Shown here in pieces: positions 50,888-58,830 of a stretch of DNA of 64,000 nt. Made by a program: the position numbers and the translations under genes. Below the pieces are notes generated by a model, which made no database searches, was not told where the DNA came from, and saw only the letters and a list, made by a program, of their open reading frames with translations. The stretch spans positions 1 through 64,000 of the forward strand of contig CAJUDZ010000007.1 in assembly GCA_910584965.1 (NCBI GenBank). The letters run 5' to 3'. Each line of letters starts with the position of its first letter. Positions within the stretch are counted from its first letter, which is position 1. The stretch comes from an uncultured Lachnospiraceae bacterium. GTDB lineage: Bacteria; Bacillota; Clostridia; Lachnospirales; Lachnospiraceae.

Positions 50888-52693
50888 ATGAATGTTTTAA
50901 GAAAACTCCATATGCTTAAATTTTTGAAAGACCGCATCAAAGGGGAGACGGTCAATCTTATTTTACCAGAAGGAATTTTTGACTTCATATTGTTTGTTGA
51001 TGTAAGAAAAGGCGCTTATACATGGAAATACGGGAAAAAGTATTTTTCCCGCTGCATATCGGAAGAAGGGAAGTATGCAGATTTTCTGGAATGTATGCTG
51101 ACGCGCGTCTGCGGCGACCGGGAAGAATTCTATGAGAGCATGAAACTGATCAGAGTTCTTGGCGCGCTGGCTGTACAGGAAAAGTATATTGTAATATGTG
51201 GTTTAAAGTTCGAAGATGGTACATATCATAAAAAATTTACCTTTATCAGAAACAATTTTTATGAAAAGTCCGTTAAACAAAAAGAAAATATCGTAGTGTT
51301 CTGTGAAGACATTACCGGATTTCTTTCCGATGTGGAAGCCGGGGAGAAAGCAGGTGCCGTATCCGGCGGCAGGGAGGATGAAGTCGATGCTTTGCGGGAA
51401 CGGATTGTTTATCTTGTTCATGAAATCAGAACGTCGCTTAACGGTATTTACGGTAATCTGAAAATGCTGCGTGAAGAAACGGGACCGAAAGACAGATATC
51501 TGAACAATGCCGTTCTTTCCGCGGAACATCTTCTGAATCTGGTAAACAGTGCGCTGAGCATTTCCGAGCTGGAAAACCGGGGCAGGGGAACAATCGAAGC
51601 GGTTACGCTGGAAGACCTGATAAAATATCCGAAAGGGATTTTTGCTTACGAAGCGGAGAAACGGAATATCGGAATACGGTTTGTCTGCGGGGAACCCGTA
51701 TACCGCTATCTGTATCTGAACAGGACTGCCGTGCAGCAGATTATGATCAATCTGATTTCCAACGCGGTGAAATATACGGAAGACGGCGGGCAGATAACAT
51801 GCCGTATGACGGAAGCTTTCCGGGAAGAAAAAAGAGTCAGGCTTTTGCTGGAAATATCGGATACGGGAATCGGCATGGAAGAAAAGTTTCTCACCGGCGG
51901 ATGGAAGGCTTACGGAAGGGAAAGGCGGAAAAAAGAAGCGCAGGGAAGCGGTCTCGGCCTTGTTCTGACCAGATATCTGGTAGAGAAGCAGCAGGGATCC
52001 ATGCGGATTGAGACAGAAAGCGGCGCCGGCACAACGGTATTTGTGGAGATAGAAGCGGACGGCGATGACATATTGCATGAGCCTGCCGACGGGACGGAAA
52101 AAACTTCCGCCCACGGAGAAATCTTCATGAAAAGGGCGTTGGTTGCGGAAGATGAAGACGCCAATATGGAAGTAATATGCGGATTGCTGGAAAAGATGGG
52201 AATTGCCGCTGACAAGACCTATGACGGAGACGAGGCGCTGGAAATTTTCGGGCAGTCGGAAGAAGAGTACTATGATGTGATTCTGATGGATGTCCATATG
52301 CCGGGAAAGGACGGCATCGAGGCTGTGAAGGAAATCAGAAGCATGGAGCGCAGAGACAGCAGGATGCCGATCATTGCCATGACAGCCGATATACTTGACG
52401 AGCGCGTGCGGAGAGAATTATCCGCCACGGTAAATTGCTGTCTGGTCAAGCCATATCGGGAGGAAGACGTTCACGCCGCATTATTAGAATGCAGCAAAAA
52501 CAGTCCGTGGGAACCGGAGAATGATATCCGGTGTCCGTCGAAGCGGACAGACAGGTGTAAAAATGGAAGAATTGGAGGAACTCAGGAAGAAAGAAAAAGA
52601 AGCGGTGATTCGCCAACTGAATCCGCACTTTATTTTCAATCTGCTGGGTGCGGTACGGATAACCATAAAGACCGATCCGGAAAAAGCCTATAA
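50888..52693 (+). CDS. Soluble hybrid histidine kinase with receiver domain
   Basis: 601 residues, no membrane segment. A PAS-like N-terminus (about 20-140), H-box YLVHEIRTSLNG with His178, N-box MINLISNAVKYTEDG (about 286-300), G-boxes DTGIGM and GSGLGL, and a C-terminal receiver (about 415-535) with Asp468 in ILMDVHMPG and Lys521 in LVKPY. The last 43 residues are Arg/Ser/Gly-rich, lack similarity to anything known to me and overlap the next gene in another frame. The receiver suggests a phosphorelay. No recognisable ribosome site precedes ATG 50888; ATG 50912 is an alternative. Confidence 0.85.
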   Translation: MNVLRKLHMLKFLKDRIKGETVNLILPEGIFDFILFVDVRKGAYTWKYGKKYFSRCISEEGKYADFLECMLTRVCGDREEFYESMKLIRVLGALAVQEKYIVICGLKFEDGTYHKKFTFIRNNFYEKSVKQKENIVVFCEDITGFLSDVEAGEKAGAVSGGREDEVDALRERIVYLVHEIRTSLNGIYGNLKMLREETGPKDRYLNNAVLSAEHLLNLVNSALSISELENRGRGTIEAVTLEDLIKYPKGIFAYEAEKRNIGIRFVCGEPVYRYLYLNRTAVQQIMINLISNAVKYTEDGGQITCRMTEAFREEKRVRLLLEISDTGIGMEEKFLTGGWKAYGRERRKKEAQGSGLGLVLTRYLVEKQQGSMRIETESGAGTTVFVEIEADGDDILHEPADGTEKTSAHGEIFMKRALVAEDEDANMEVICGLLEKMGIAADKTYDGDEALEIFGQSEEEYYDVILMDVHMPGKDGIEAVKEIRSMERRDSRMPIIAMTADILDERVRRELSATVNCCLVKPYREEDVHAALLECSKNSPWEPENDIRCPSKRTDRCKNGRIGGTQEERKRSGDSPTESALYFQSAGCGTDNHKDRSGKSL

Positions 52694-53189
52694 CGGAATC
52701 TACGACTTTTCCAGATACTTGAGGGCGGTGCTCCGGTCGCTGGAAAGCGACGGGAACGTTCCCTTCAGGGAAGAAGTGAGCGACGTGTGCTCTTTTATCA
52801 ATCTTGAAAGGTTAAGATTCGGGGACAGGATCCGGTTTTGTATGGATATCAGGGAGGAAGGGTTCATGCTGCCTCCGCTGTCGGTTATGCTGCTCGTGGA
52901 TAACGCGCTCATACATGGCATGCGGAGGGGAGAAAGAAGGGGAACGATAACGGTCAGAAGTTATCGGATGCCGTCTGAATATATCGTTCAGGTGGAAGAC
53001 GACGGGACAGGTTTTGATGCACAGGCCTATGACGACCTGCCCGGCAGCAACGGACCGGAAGCCGGCGGGCTGCTGAATGCCAGATATCGCGTGGAAACGA
53101 TGGTAAACGGTCAGATGGATATTCAGAGTTTTGCAGGAGTCGGCACCGTAGTAACTTTACATATTCCCATTTCTGACAGAAAGGCGTGA
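52563..53189 (+). CDS. LytS/YehU-type histidine kinase, soluble
   Basis: 208 residues from the ATG at 52563; the frame is open from 52521, but the earlier start lacks a ribosome site. It consists only of the His_kinase core: RQLNPHFIFNLLG with His22, then FINLERLRFGDRI, N-box LLVDNALIHGMR and GGLLNARYRVE. LytS-type kinases normally carry membrane or GAF sensor parts; here there is none, so input probably comes from the overlapping upstream kinase-receiver protein. The start lies 131 bp inside the upstream gene. Its partner regulator follows 3 bp downstream. Confidence 0.82.
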   Translation: MEELEELRKKEKEAVIRQLNPHFIFNLLGAVRITIKTDPEKAYNGIYDFSRYLRAVLRSLESDGNVPFREEVSDVCSFINLERLRFGDRIRFCMDIREEGFMLPPLSVMLLVDNALIHGMRRGERRGTITVRSYRMPSEYIVQVEDDGTGFDAQAYDDLPGSNGPEAGGLLNARYRVETMVNGQMDIQSFAGVGTVVTLHIPISDRKA

Positions 53190-53192
53190 TGA

Positions 53193-54011
53193 TTGACCAT
53201 GAAAATAAGAACGATGGTGGTGGATGATGAATTGTGGAGTCTGCGTCAATTTGAAGAATGCTTCCGGAATGCCGCCGATTTTGAACTGCTGGAAACCTTT
53301 GACAGTTCGGAAAAGGCGCTTTTATTCGCGGAAAACCATGCGGTTGATTTTGCGCTGCTAGATGTTTCGATGCCGGGGATGAACGGCATTCTGCTCGGCG
53401 GAAAACTGCGCGAGATCAACAGCGGCATGATTCTGATTTATGTGACGGGATATGAAGAATTTCTGAGAGACGCGATTCTTGATCTGAGAGCGGATTATTT
53501 TCTGATGAAACCGTTTAACGGTGCGGATGTGGAACAGATGATGGACAGAGTAAGATATTTATCGGCCAGGCTGTGCAAAAGAGTGTCGGTACGGACATTC
53601 GGTGAATTTAATATTTTTGTCGACGGCCGACTGCTTGAGTTTGCCAACCAGAAAGCGAAAGAACTGTTTGCGATCTGCATCGACAGCGGGGGAGAAGTGA
53701 CGATGAAAAAGAGCATCGACCTGCTTTGGGAAGGAAGAGGATATGACGATAAAGTAAAATGCCTGTACAGAAAGGCGGTCGTTTATCTGAATGCCACTTT
53801 CCGGGAATACGGCGTCGGGGAAATCTTCAGCAGCCGGAGAGGCAGCTGTCATGTGAACAGAGAAGAAATACAATGCGATTACTATGAAGTTTTAGACGGG
53901 AAAAGCATCAAAGATACCGCCTTTGACGGAAGATATATGGCAGCTTATTCCTGGAGCGAGGAAACATGCGGAAAATTGTGCCGTATGGCGTCAGAATTTC
54001 TTTGCGAATAA
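53193..54011 (+). CDS. Response regulator with SARP-like winged-helix output domain
   Basis: 272 residues from a TTG with AAAGG 8 nt upstream; ATG 53199 is an alternative. A receiver domain with Asp57 (ALLDVSMPGMNG), the conserved Thr in YVTGYEEF and Lys in LMKPF is followed by a domain (about 130-235) that begins RTFGEFNIFVDGRLLEF and continues KAKELFAICIDSGGEVTMKKSIDLLW. This is the winged-helix type seen in SARP/BTAD regulators, not the LytTR domain usual for partners of LytS-like kinases. The next gene downstream is flgM, so control of motility is a reasonable guess. Confidence 0.85.
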   Translation: MTMKIRTMVVDDELWSLRQFEECFRNAADFELLETFDSSEKALLFAENHAVDFALLDVSMPGMNGILLGGKLREINSGMILIYVTGYEEFLRDAILDLRADYFLMKPFNGADVEQMMDRVRYLSARLCKRVSVRTFGEFNIFVDGRLLEFANQKAKELFAICIDSGGEVTMKKSIDLLWEGRGYDDKVKCLYRKAVVYLNATFREYGVGEIFSSRRGSCHVNREEIQCDYYEVLDGKSIKDTAFDGRYMAAYSWSEETCGKLCRMASEFLCE

Positions 54012-54027
54012 AAAATGCGTCAGGCTC

Positions 54028-54055
54028 TAAAGTCTTTTGAAATTTATCCGATAAA
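54028..54055 (+). promoter_or_regulatory. Sigma-28 (FliA/SigD) promoter of the late flagellar operon
   Basis: TAAAGTCT (54028-54035), 11 bp, TCCGATAA (54047-54054). It matches the consensus TAAAGTTT-N11-GCCGATAA at all but two positions. It lies 53 bp before flgM. A sigma-28 promoter that drives the gene for its own anti-sigma factor is the classical feedback design. Confidence 0.85.
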
Positions 54056-54107
54056 CTTAATAACAGTTGAAAAATAAATTTTCGGCTTGCAGAAGGGAGG
54101 GGTTATT

Positions 54108-54389
54108 ATGCGTATCGAAGCATATACTCAGGTCCAACAGTTATATAACACGAAGAAGGCGGTAAAGACGCCCGCTGCGGCAAATGCAGGCGTTTCTGAT
54201 AAAATACAGATTTCCAGCATCGGCCGGGACATTCAGGTGGCCAAAGCGGCGGTGGATGCGAGCAGCGATGTCAGGGAAGAGCTGATCGCCCCCCTCAGAG
54301 CGGGTATTGAGAACGGGACATACCATGTGAGCGGGGAAAGCTTCGCGGAGAAGCTGTTGCAGCAGTATGATGAAATTTCCGGTCTTTAA
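54108..54389 (+). CDS. flgM: Anti-sigma-28 factor FlgM
   Basis: 93 residues from the ATG at 54108, with GGGAGGGG 6 nt upstream. The start MRIEAYTQVQQLY, the middle part DKIQISSIGRDIQVAKAAV and the C-terminal helices REELIAPLRAGIENGTYHVSG with FAEKLLQ fit FlgM. It holds sigma-28 inactive until the hook is complete and FlgM is exported. First gene of the flgM-flgN-flgK-flgK-flgL-fliW-csrA operon. Confidence 0.9.
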   Translation: MRIEAYTQVQQLYNTKKAVKTPAAANAGVSDKIQISSIGRDIQVAKAAVDASSDVREELIAPLRAGIENGTYHVSGESFAEKLLQQYDEISGL

Positions 54390-54415
54390 GGCACGATGAA
54401 AAGTGAGGTTACAGC

Positions 54416-54934
54416 GTGGCAAGCTTAATGGAGAACTTAATAGATGTTTTGGAAAAAGAAAGCGGCGAGTACAAAAATTTATTGAATTTATCCATGCAGA
54501 AAACACAGGTCATTGTGTCTGAAGATCTGGACCAGTTAGCAAAAATCACGGATGAAGAGCAGCTTATCGTGAGCAGAATCAACCATTTGGATACGATTAG
54601 AAATGAGGCTGTACAGGATATAGCGGATGTACTTAACAAGGATGTTACGAAACTGAAAATTACAGATTTGATCAAAATGCTTGGGCAGAGACCGGAAGAA
54701 CAGCAGAAGCTTGCAGCGGCGTTTGACGAATTGCAGACGAATGTAAAGCATGTCGCAAGAATCAATGACCAGAACCGGGAGCTGATTCAGAACGCGCTGG
54801 AGATGGTGCAGTTTAATATGAATCTCATTCAGTCCATGAAAGCGGCCCCCGAGACTGCTAACTACAACAGGGGCGCTTACAATACCGGGGATATTATCGG
54901 TGTTGAGCGGAAGTCATTTGATGCAAAACAGTAA
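54416..54934 (+). CDS. flgN: Flagellar export chaperone FlgN
   Basis: 172 residues from a GTG start. It is almost entirely helical with heptad repeats (MENLIDVLEKESGEYKNLL and HVARINDQNRELIQNALEMV), as in FlgN, which keeps FlgK and FlgL unfolded before export. Its position between flgM and flgK is diagnostic. The Asn/Tyr-rich tail (about 145-172) is disordered. Confidence 0.88.
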   Translation: MASLMENLIDVLEKESGEYKNLLNLSMQKTQVIVSEDLDQLAKITDEEQLIVSRINHLDTIRNEAVQDIADVLNKDVTKLKITDLIKMLGQRPEEQQKLAAAFDELQTNVKHVARINDQNRELIQNALEMVQFNMNLIQSMKAAPETANYNRGAYNTGDIIGVERKSFDAKQ

Positions 54935-54960
54935 AAATAATTGTTAAGGATGGTAGCGTT

Positions 54961-56640
54961 ATGTCATTAATGGGCAGCCTTTATTTAGGCGTATCAGGAT
55001 TACAGGCTTCAAACAATGCTTTAAATACAACCGGACATAATATGTCCAACCTGGACACGGTTGGCTATACAAGACAACAGGTGTATCAGGCAACAAGAGG
55101 CTATAATACAATTTCCAAGAGTCAGTCGACTAGTTGGCAGCAGCTCGGTCTTGGTGTCAATTATTCCCAAACAAGGCAGATAAGAGATTTTTTTCTCGAC
55201 AAGAACTATCGCCGTGAATCGGGCAGAAGCGCCTTTTACGAGGTGAGCTACAAAGCGTCGGAAGAGATCGAAGATGTTTTGGGCGAGTCCTACGAAGGGC
55301 ATGCTTTTTCCATTGCGGTGACGGATTTGTGGAGTGCGGTGGAGGAACTGAGTAAAGATCCTACGCTTGCGGTAAACCAGAATCTGTTCGTGACCCGTGC
55401 TTATGAATTTATTACGAAAGCACAGGCCGTTTATAAAAGTCTTGAAGAATATCAGGATAATATGAATAAGACCGTTGCACAGGATGTGGAGACGATCAAT
55501 AAATATGCGCGTCAGATTGAAGATTTAAACCGTCAGATCGCAAAAGTGGAAGGCGGCGTGGAACATGCCAATGACCTGCGTGACCAGAGAAACTATCTGC
55601 TGGATGAACTGGCGACGATGGCTAATATTTCTTATCACGAGGACGTATTCGGATATGTGAGCGTGCAGCTGGAAGGCACTGATCTGGTAAAGGGCGGACT
55701 TGTCAATACCATGTCGCTCTATGAAGATCCGAAGACCGGTTTTTACACGCCGTACTGGGAAATGCTTGCGGATTACAGCTATGACGAATACGGAAACAAG
55801 GTAATGACCAAAGATGCGCTGCTTTCCGCACAGGTTTTTGACCTGACAAGAGTGATTTCTTCCGATGTCAATACGGATATCGGCTCTCTGAAAAGCACCC
55901 TGTTAGTGCGGGGCGATCACAGAGCGACAGCACAGGAAATCAAGGACGTAAATCCCGACGGCGTATACGAAGAAGGATGGTATGATACTCACATATCACA
56001 GTCCCTGATCATGAACATTCAGGCGGAATTTGACCAGCTGGTCAATATCGTTGTTACGAAGATCAACGATCTTTTACAGGAAGCGGCGGAACTGGAATCC
56101 GCAACGTATCCCAATTCCACTTATCTGAGGGATGAAAACGGTAATCCGTACCAGCTGTTTGAACAGATTGTGAACGACAAAACAACCTGTAAGCTGCCCG
56201 ACGGAACCGTGTGGCGATGCGGCTGGAGCGTGTCCAATATCGAGATTAACATTAATCTCCGGCAGAACCCCACATTGCTCGGATTCCGGCTGACAGACGG
56301 TTCGGAAGACAATGCGCTGACGGAAAAGCTGAAAAAGGCTTTCGAAGAAGCGTCTTATACGCTGAATCCCAACGTGCAGACCCCGGTCTGCTTCGTGGAT
56401 TATTATAAAAATCTGGTTTCCCAGGTGGCGAACACAGGCTATGTCTGCGGAGAAATTCTGGATAGCCAGACGGTGACGGTAGATTCCCTGTTTAATGCGA
56501 GAGAGCAGGTTATCGGCGTATCGTCCGATGAAGAATTGGCGAATATGATTATGTTCCAGAACGCTTACAATGCTTCCAGCCGTTACATAAACGTGATCAG
56601 CGAAATGTTAGAACATATTCTGACAACGCTTGGCAGATAA
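54961..56640 (+). CDS. flgK: Flagellar hook-associated protein FlgK, copy 1
   Basis: 559 residues. The N-terminus GSLYLGVSGLQASNNALNTT and the C-terminus MIMFQNAYNASSRYINVISEMLEHI are the paired rod/hook-type helices of FlgK, with a coiled coil at about 150-215 and a variable central domain. It forms the first hook-filament junction zone. A second, different FlgK follows directly; this copy is the shorter. Confidence 0.92.
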   Translation: MSLMGSLYLGVSGLQASNNALNTTGHNMSNLDTVGYTRQQVYQATRGYNTISKSQSTSWQQLGLGVNYSQTRQIRDFFLDKNYRRESGRSAFYEVSYKASEEIEDVLGESYEGHAFSIAVTDLWSAVEELSKDPTLAVNQNLFVTRAYEFITKAQAVYKSLEEYQDNMNKTVAQDVETINKYARQIEDLNRQIAKVEGGVEHANDLRDQRNYLLDELATMANISYHEDVFGYVSVQLEGTDLVKGGLVNTMSLYEDPKTGFYTPYWEMLADYSYDEYGNKVMTKDALLSAQVFDLTRVISSDVNTDIGSLKSTLLVRGDHRATAQEIKDVNPDGVYEEGWYDTHISQSLIMNIQAEFDQLVNIVVTKINDLLQEAAELESATYPNSTYLRDENGNPYQLFEQIVNDKTTCKLPDGTVWRCGWSVSNIEININLRQNPTLLGFRLTDGSEDNALTEKLKKAFEEASYTLNPNVQTPVCFVDYYKNLVSQVANTGYVCGEILDSQTVTVDSLFNAREQVIGVSSDEELANMIMFQNAYNASSRYINVISEMLEHILTTLGR

Positions 56641-56676
56641 TACGGCAGGAAGAGAGCGGAGAAAGGAGAAACTTAT

Positions 56677-58521
56677 ATGCCATCAACATTTTTTGGATTA
56701 ACAATTGCGTCTTCCGGTTTGCGGGCGGCGAATGCGGCGCTCAATACGACGGGTAATAATATCAGCAATGCCAATACGGAAGGATACAGCCGTCAGACCG
56801 TAACGACAGAGGCGGCACAGGCGCTTCGGGTTTTCGCTACCTACGGATGTGCGGGAGCCGGCGTTGAAACGATCGCCATCGAGCGTATCAGGGATACTTT
56901 TTATGATGTAAAATTCCGTGAAAACGAAACCCGGCTGGGCGAATTTGACGTCAAAGCCTATTATATGCGGATGATAGAGAACTATCTGACGGACGATAAG
57001 ATATCCGGGTTTAAAACCATTTTTGACAAGATTGCGGCAGCCCTTGAAGAAGTTGCGAAGAACGGCAGTTCCACTTCTACGAAGGCGGAGTTTGTATCGA
57101 CTGTCAAAAATATGACGGATTATTTTAATAACATGTACGGGAATATGCAGAACCTTCAGGCGGATGTCAATGATGAAATCAAGATGCGCGTGGATGAGAT
57201 CAATTCCCTTGCCCAGGATATCGCTACCGTCAATAAACAGATTAACGTCATTGAGCTGACGGGCGTAGTTGCCAATGAGCTGCGCGATAAAAGGGATGTC
57301 ATGCTGGATAAGCTGTCCGGCATTGTCGATATGAAAACGGAAGAACTGCCCATTTTGGACCAGAACGGTAATCCTTCCGGCGCGAATCGTCTGATCGTTA
57401 AAATTGCGGGCGGACAGGTGCTTGTGGATGCCGACGATTACAGGCAGCTGGAATGTATCGCAAGGCAGCCCGAAGAGAAAGTCAATCAGTCCGATATCGA
57501 CGGTCTCTATGATATCCAGTGGACGGACGGCATAGAGTTCGGCCTGTATAACGAGTCGATGGGCGGAGAACTGCGCGGCCTGATTCAGATGCGCGACGGC
57601 AATAACGGTGAATATTTTAACGGTACGGTGGAAAAGACCTACTATAATATCGATACAACCAGGGTCGTTATCAGTACGACCGCCGACTATCTCGGCAATA
57701 TGAGCAAATGTACGCTTTCCGATACGGGCGGAAAGATTAACATCGGCAATCAGATATATTATTATACGGACTGGTCTTATGACGGAGACGGCAACTACTC
57801 CTTTACGATTGATAATAAGAAAAGCGATATGCCGCTTGTGAACGGCAAAATCGGAGCGGAAACTTCTGTCGGAGCGGAAGTGCGGTATCAGGGCATTCCT
57901 TACTACATGGAGCAGATGAACGAGTGGATCCGTGATTTTTCAAAAGCAATCAATAATATTTTCACGCAGGGCGTTACCGAAGAAGGTCTGGATGCGGGCA
58001 TTCTTTTTACAGGTAATCTGCTGACGGAAAAAGGACAGTATTCGGAAGACTGGCTGAACGGCGTTAAGAGAAACGATAAGGGTCAGGTGAACACCAAAGG
58101 TTATTACTATATTACGGCCGGAAACTTCGCGGTTTCCGAAGAGATCATGAAAGACGCTGCCCAGCTCGGAACAAGATTTGATCCCACAGCCGGACCGGAA
58201 GAGTGCGAGCAGATTAAGAAAGTGATTTCTCTGATCAATGATAAGAACCAGTTCAGTTTCCGCGGAAGAAATGCGGGCGGCTTCCTGGAATGCGTGCTTT
58301 CGGACGCGGCGTTAAACGGCGAGAATGCGGAGACATTTTACACCACGTATCTGAGTCTGGAGATGAGCATCGATAACCAGAGAATTTCCATTTCGGGCGT
58401 GGATGAAGACGAAGAAGCGGTCAGCCTTGTAAAATATCAGAACTCCTATACGCTGGCTTCCAAGATGATTTCCACACTGACGGAAGTTTATGACAGACTG
58501 ATTTTGCAGACTGGCGTCTAA
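56677..58521 (+). CDS. flgK: Flagellar hook-associated protein FlgK, copy 2
   Basis: 614 residues with GAAAGGAG upstream. It has the same architecture as the preceding gene (N-terminus IASSGLRAANAALNTTGNN, C-terminus VKYQNSYTLASKMISTLTEVYD) but is clearly diverged, particularly between about 230 and 480. The two are tandem paralogs, not a recent duplication. Whether both are incorporated into the junction or one has another role, for example alternative filaments, cannot be told. Confidence 0.92.
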   Translation: MPSTFFGLTIASSGLRAANAALNTTGNNISNANTEGYSRQTVTTEAAQALRVFATYGCAGAGVETIAIERIRDTFYDVKFRENETRLGEFDVKAYYMRMIENYLTDDKISGFKTIFDKIAAALEEVAKNGSSTSTKAEFVSTVKNMTDYFNNMYGNMQNLQADVNDEIKMRVDEINSLAQDIATVNKQINVIELTGVVANELRDKRDVMLDKLSGIVDMKTEELPILDQNGNPSGANRLIVKIAGGQVLVDADDYRQLECIARQPEEKVNQSDIDGLYDIQWTDGIEFGLYNESMGGELRGLIQMRDGNNGEYFNGTVEKTYYNIDTTRVVISTTADYLGNMSKCTLSDTGGKINIGNQIYYYTDWSYDGDGNYSFTIDNKKSDMPLVNGKIGAETSVGAEVRYQGIPYYMEQMNEWIRDFSKAINNIFTQGVTEEGLDAGILFTGNLLTEKGQYSEDWLNGVKRNDKGQVNTKGYYYITAGNFAVSEEIMKDAAQLGTRFDPTAGPEECEQIKKVISLINDKNQFSFRGRNAGGFLECVLSDAALNGENAETFYTTYLSLEMSIDNQRISISGVDEDEEAVSLVKYQNSYTLASKMISTLTEVYDRLILQTGV

Positions 58522-58604
58522 GGCGAGAAGAAGTTCTAAAGGCATTCCGCCATAGGACGGAATGCCAAGAACTTCTACGATTTGCGAAGCAAATCTTTCT
58601 CGCC
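58522..58604 (+). repeat. Three-way-junction repeat, copy B
   Basis: An outer stem GGCGAGAA/TTCTCGCC (58522-58529 with 58597-58604) encloses two hairpins: GAAGTTCT plus GGCATTCCG pairing with CGGAATGCC plus AGAACTTC (58530-58575, loop CCATAGGA), and GATTTGC-gaa-GCAAATC (58579-58595). It shares GCCAAGAACTTCTACG with copy A at 22131. It opens the 309-bp gap between flgK and flgL, inside the flagellar transcript. Confidence 0.75.
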
Positions 58605-58605
58605 T

Positions 58606-58724
58606 GGCAGAATGTCTTTGACATTCTGCCGGATTGGAGAAAGGCGGAGTCGTTCTGTCTGGATGGGGAAGAGATTCTGCCGGATTGGAGAAGGGCGGAG
58701 TCGTCCGGGCCGGATGGGACGGAT
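58606..58724 (+). repeat. Hairpin and 51-bp tandem duplication between flgK and flgL
   Basis: GGCAGAATGTC/GACATTCTGCC forms a hairpin at 58607-58630. A stretch beginning ATTCTGCCGGATTGGAGAA at 58623 is repeated from 58674, period 51 bp, with a few substitutions. From there to flgL (58725-58830) the sequence is rich in GGACGG/CCGG and shows no gene. Confidence 0.65.
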
Positions 58725-58830
58725 CAGGCTGCAGACGGCCGGACGGAACGGGATAGACAGGTTGGACGGAAATCCGGCCGAAGCAGAATAGATCGAGTAA
58801 TTATGGGATATAAGAAAGGGATGGCAGAAT

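Noticed and set aside
52540..52570. Programmed -1 ribosomal frameshift joining the two kinase genes
   Set aside because: The shift needed is +1, the AAAAA run does not form a standard slippery heptamer in the upstream frame, and no stimulatory structure is obvious.
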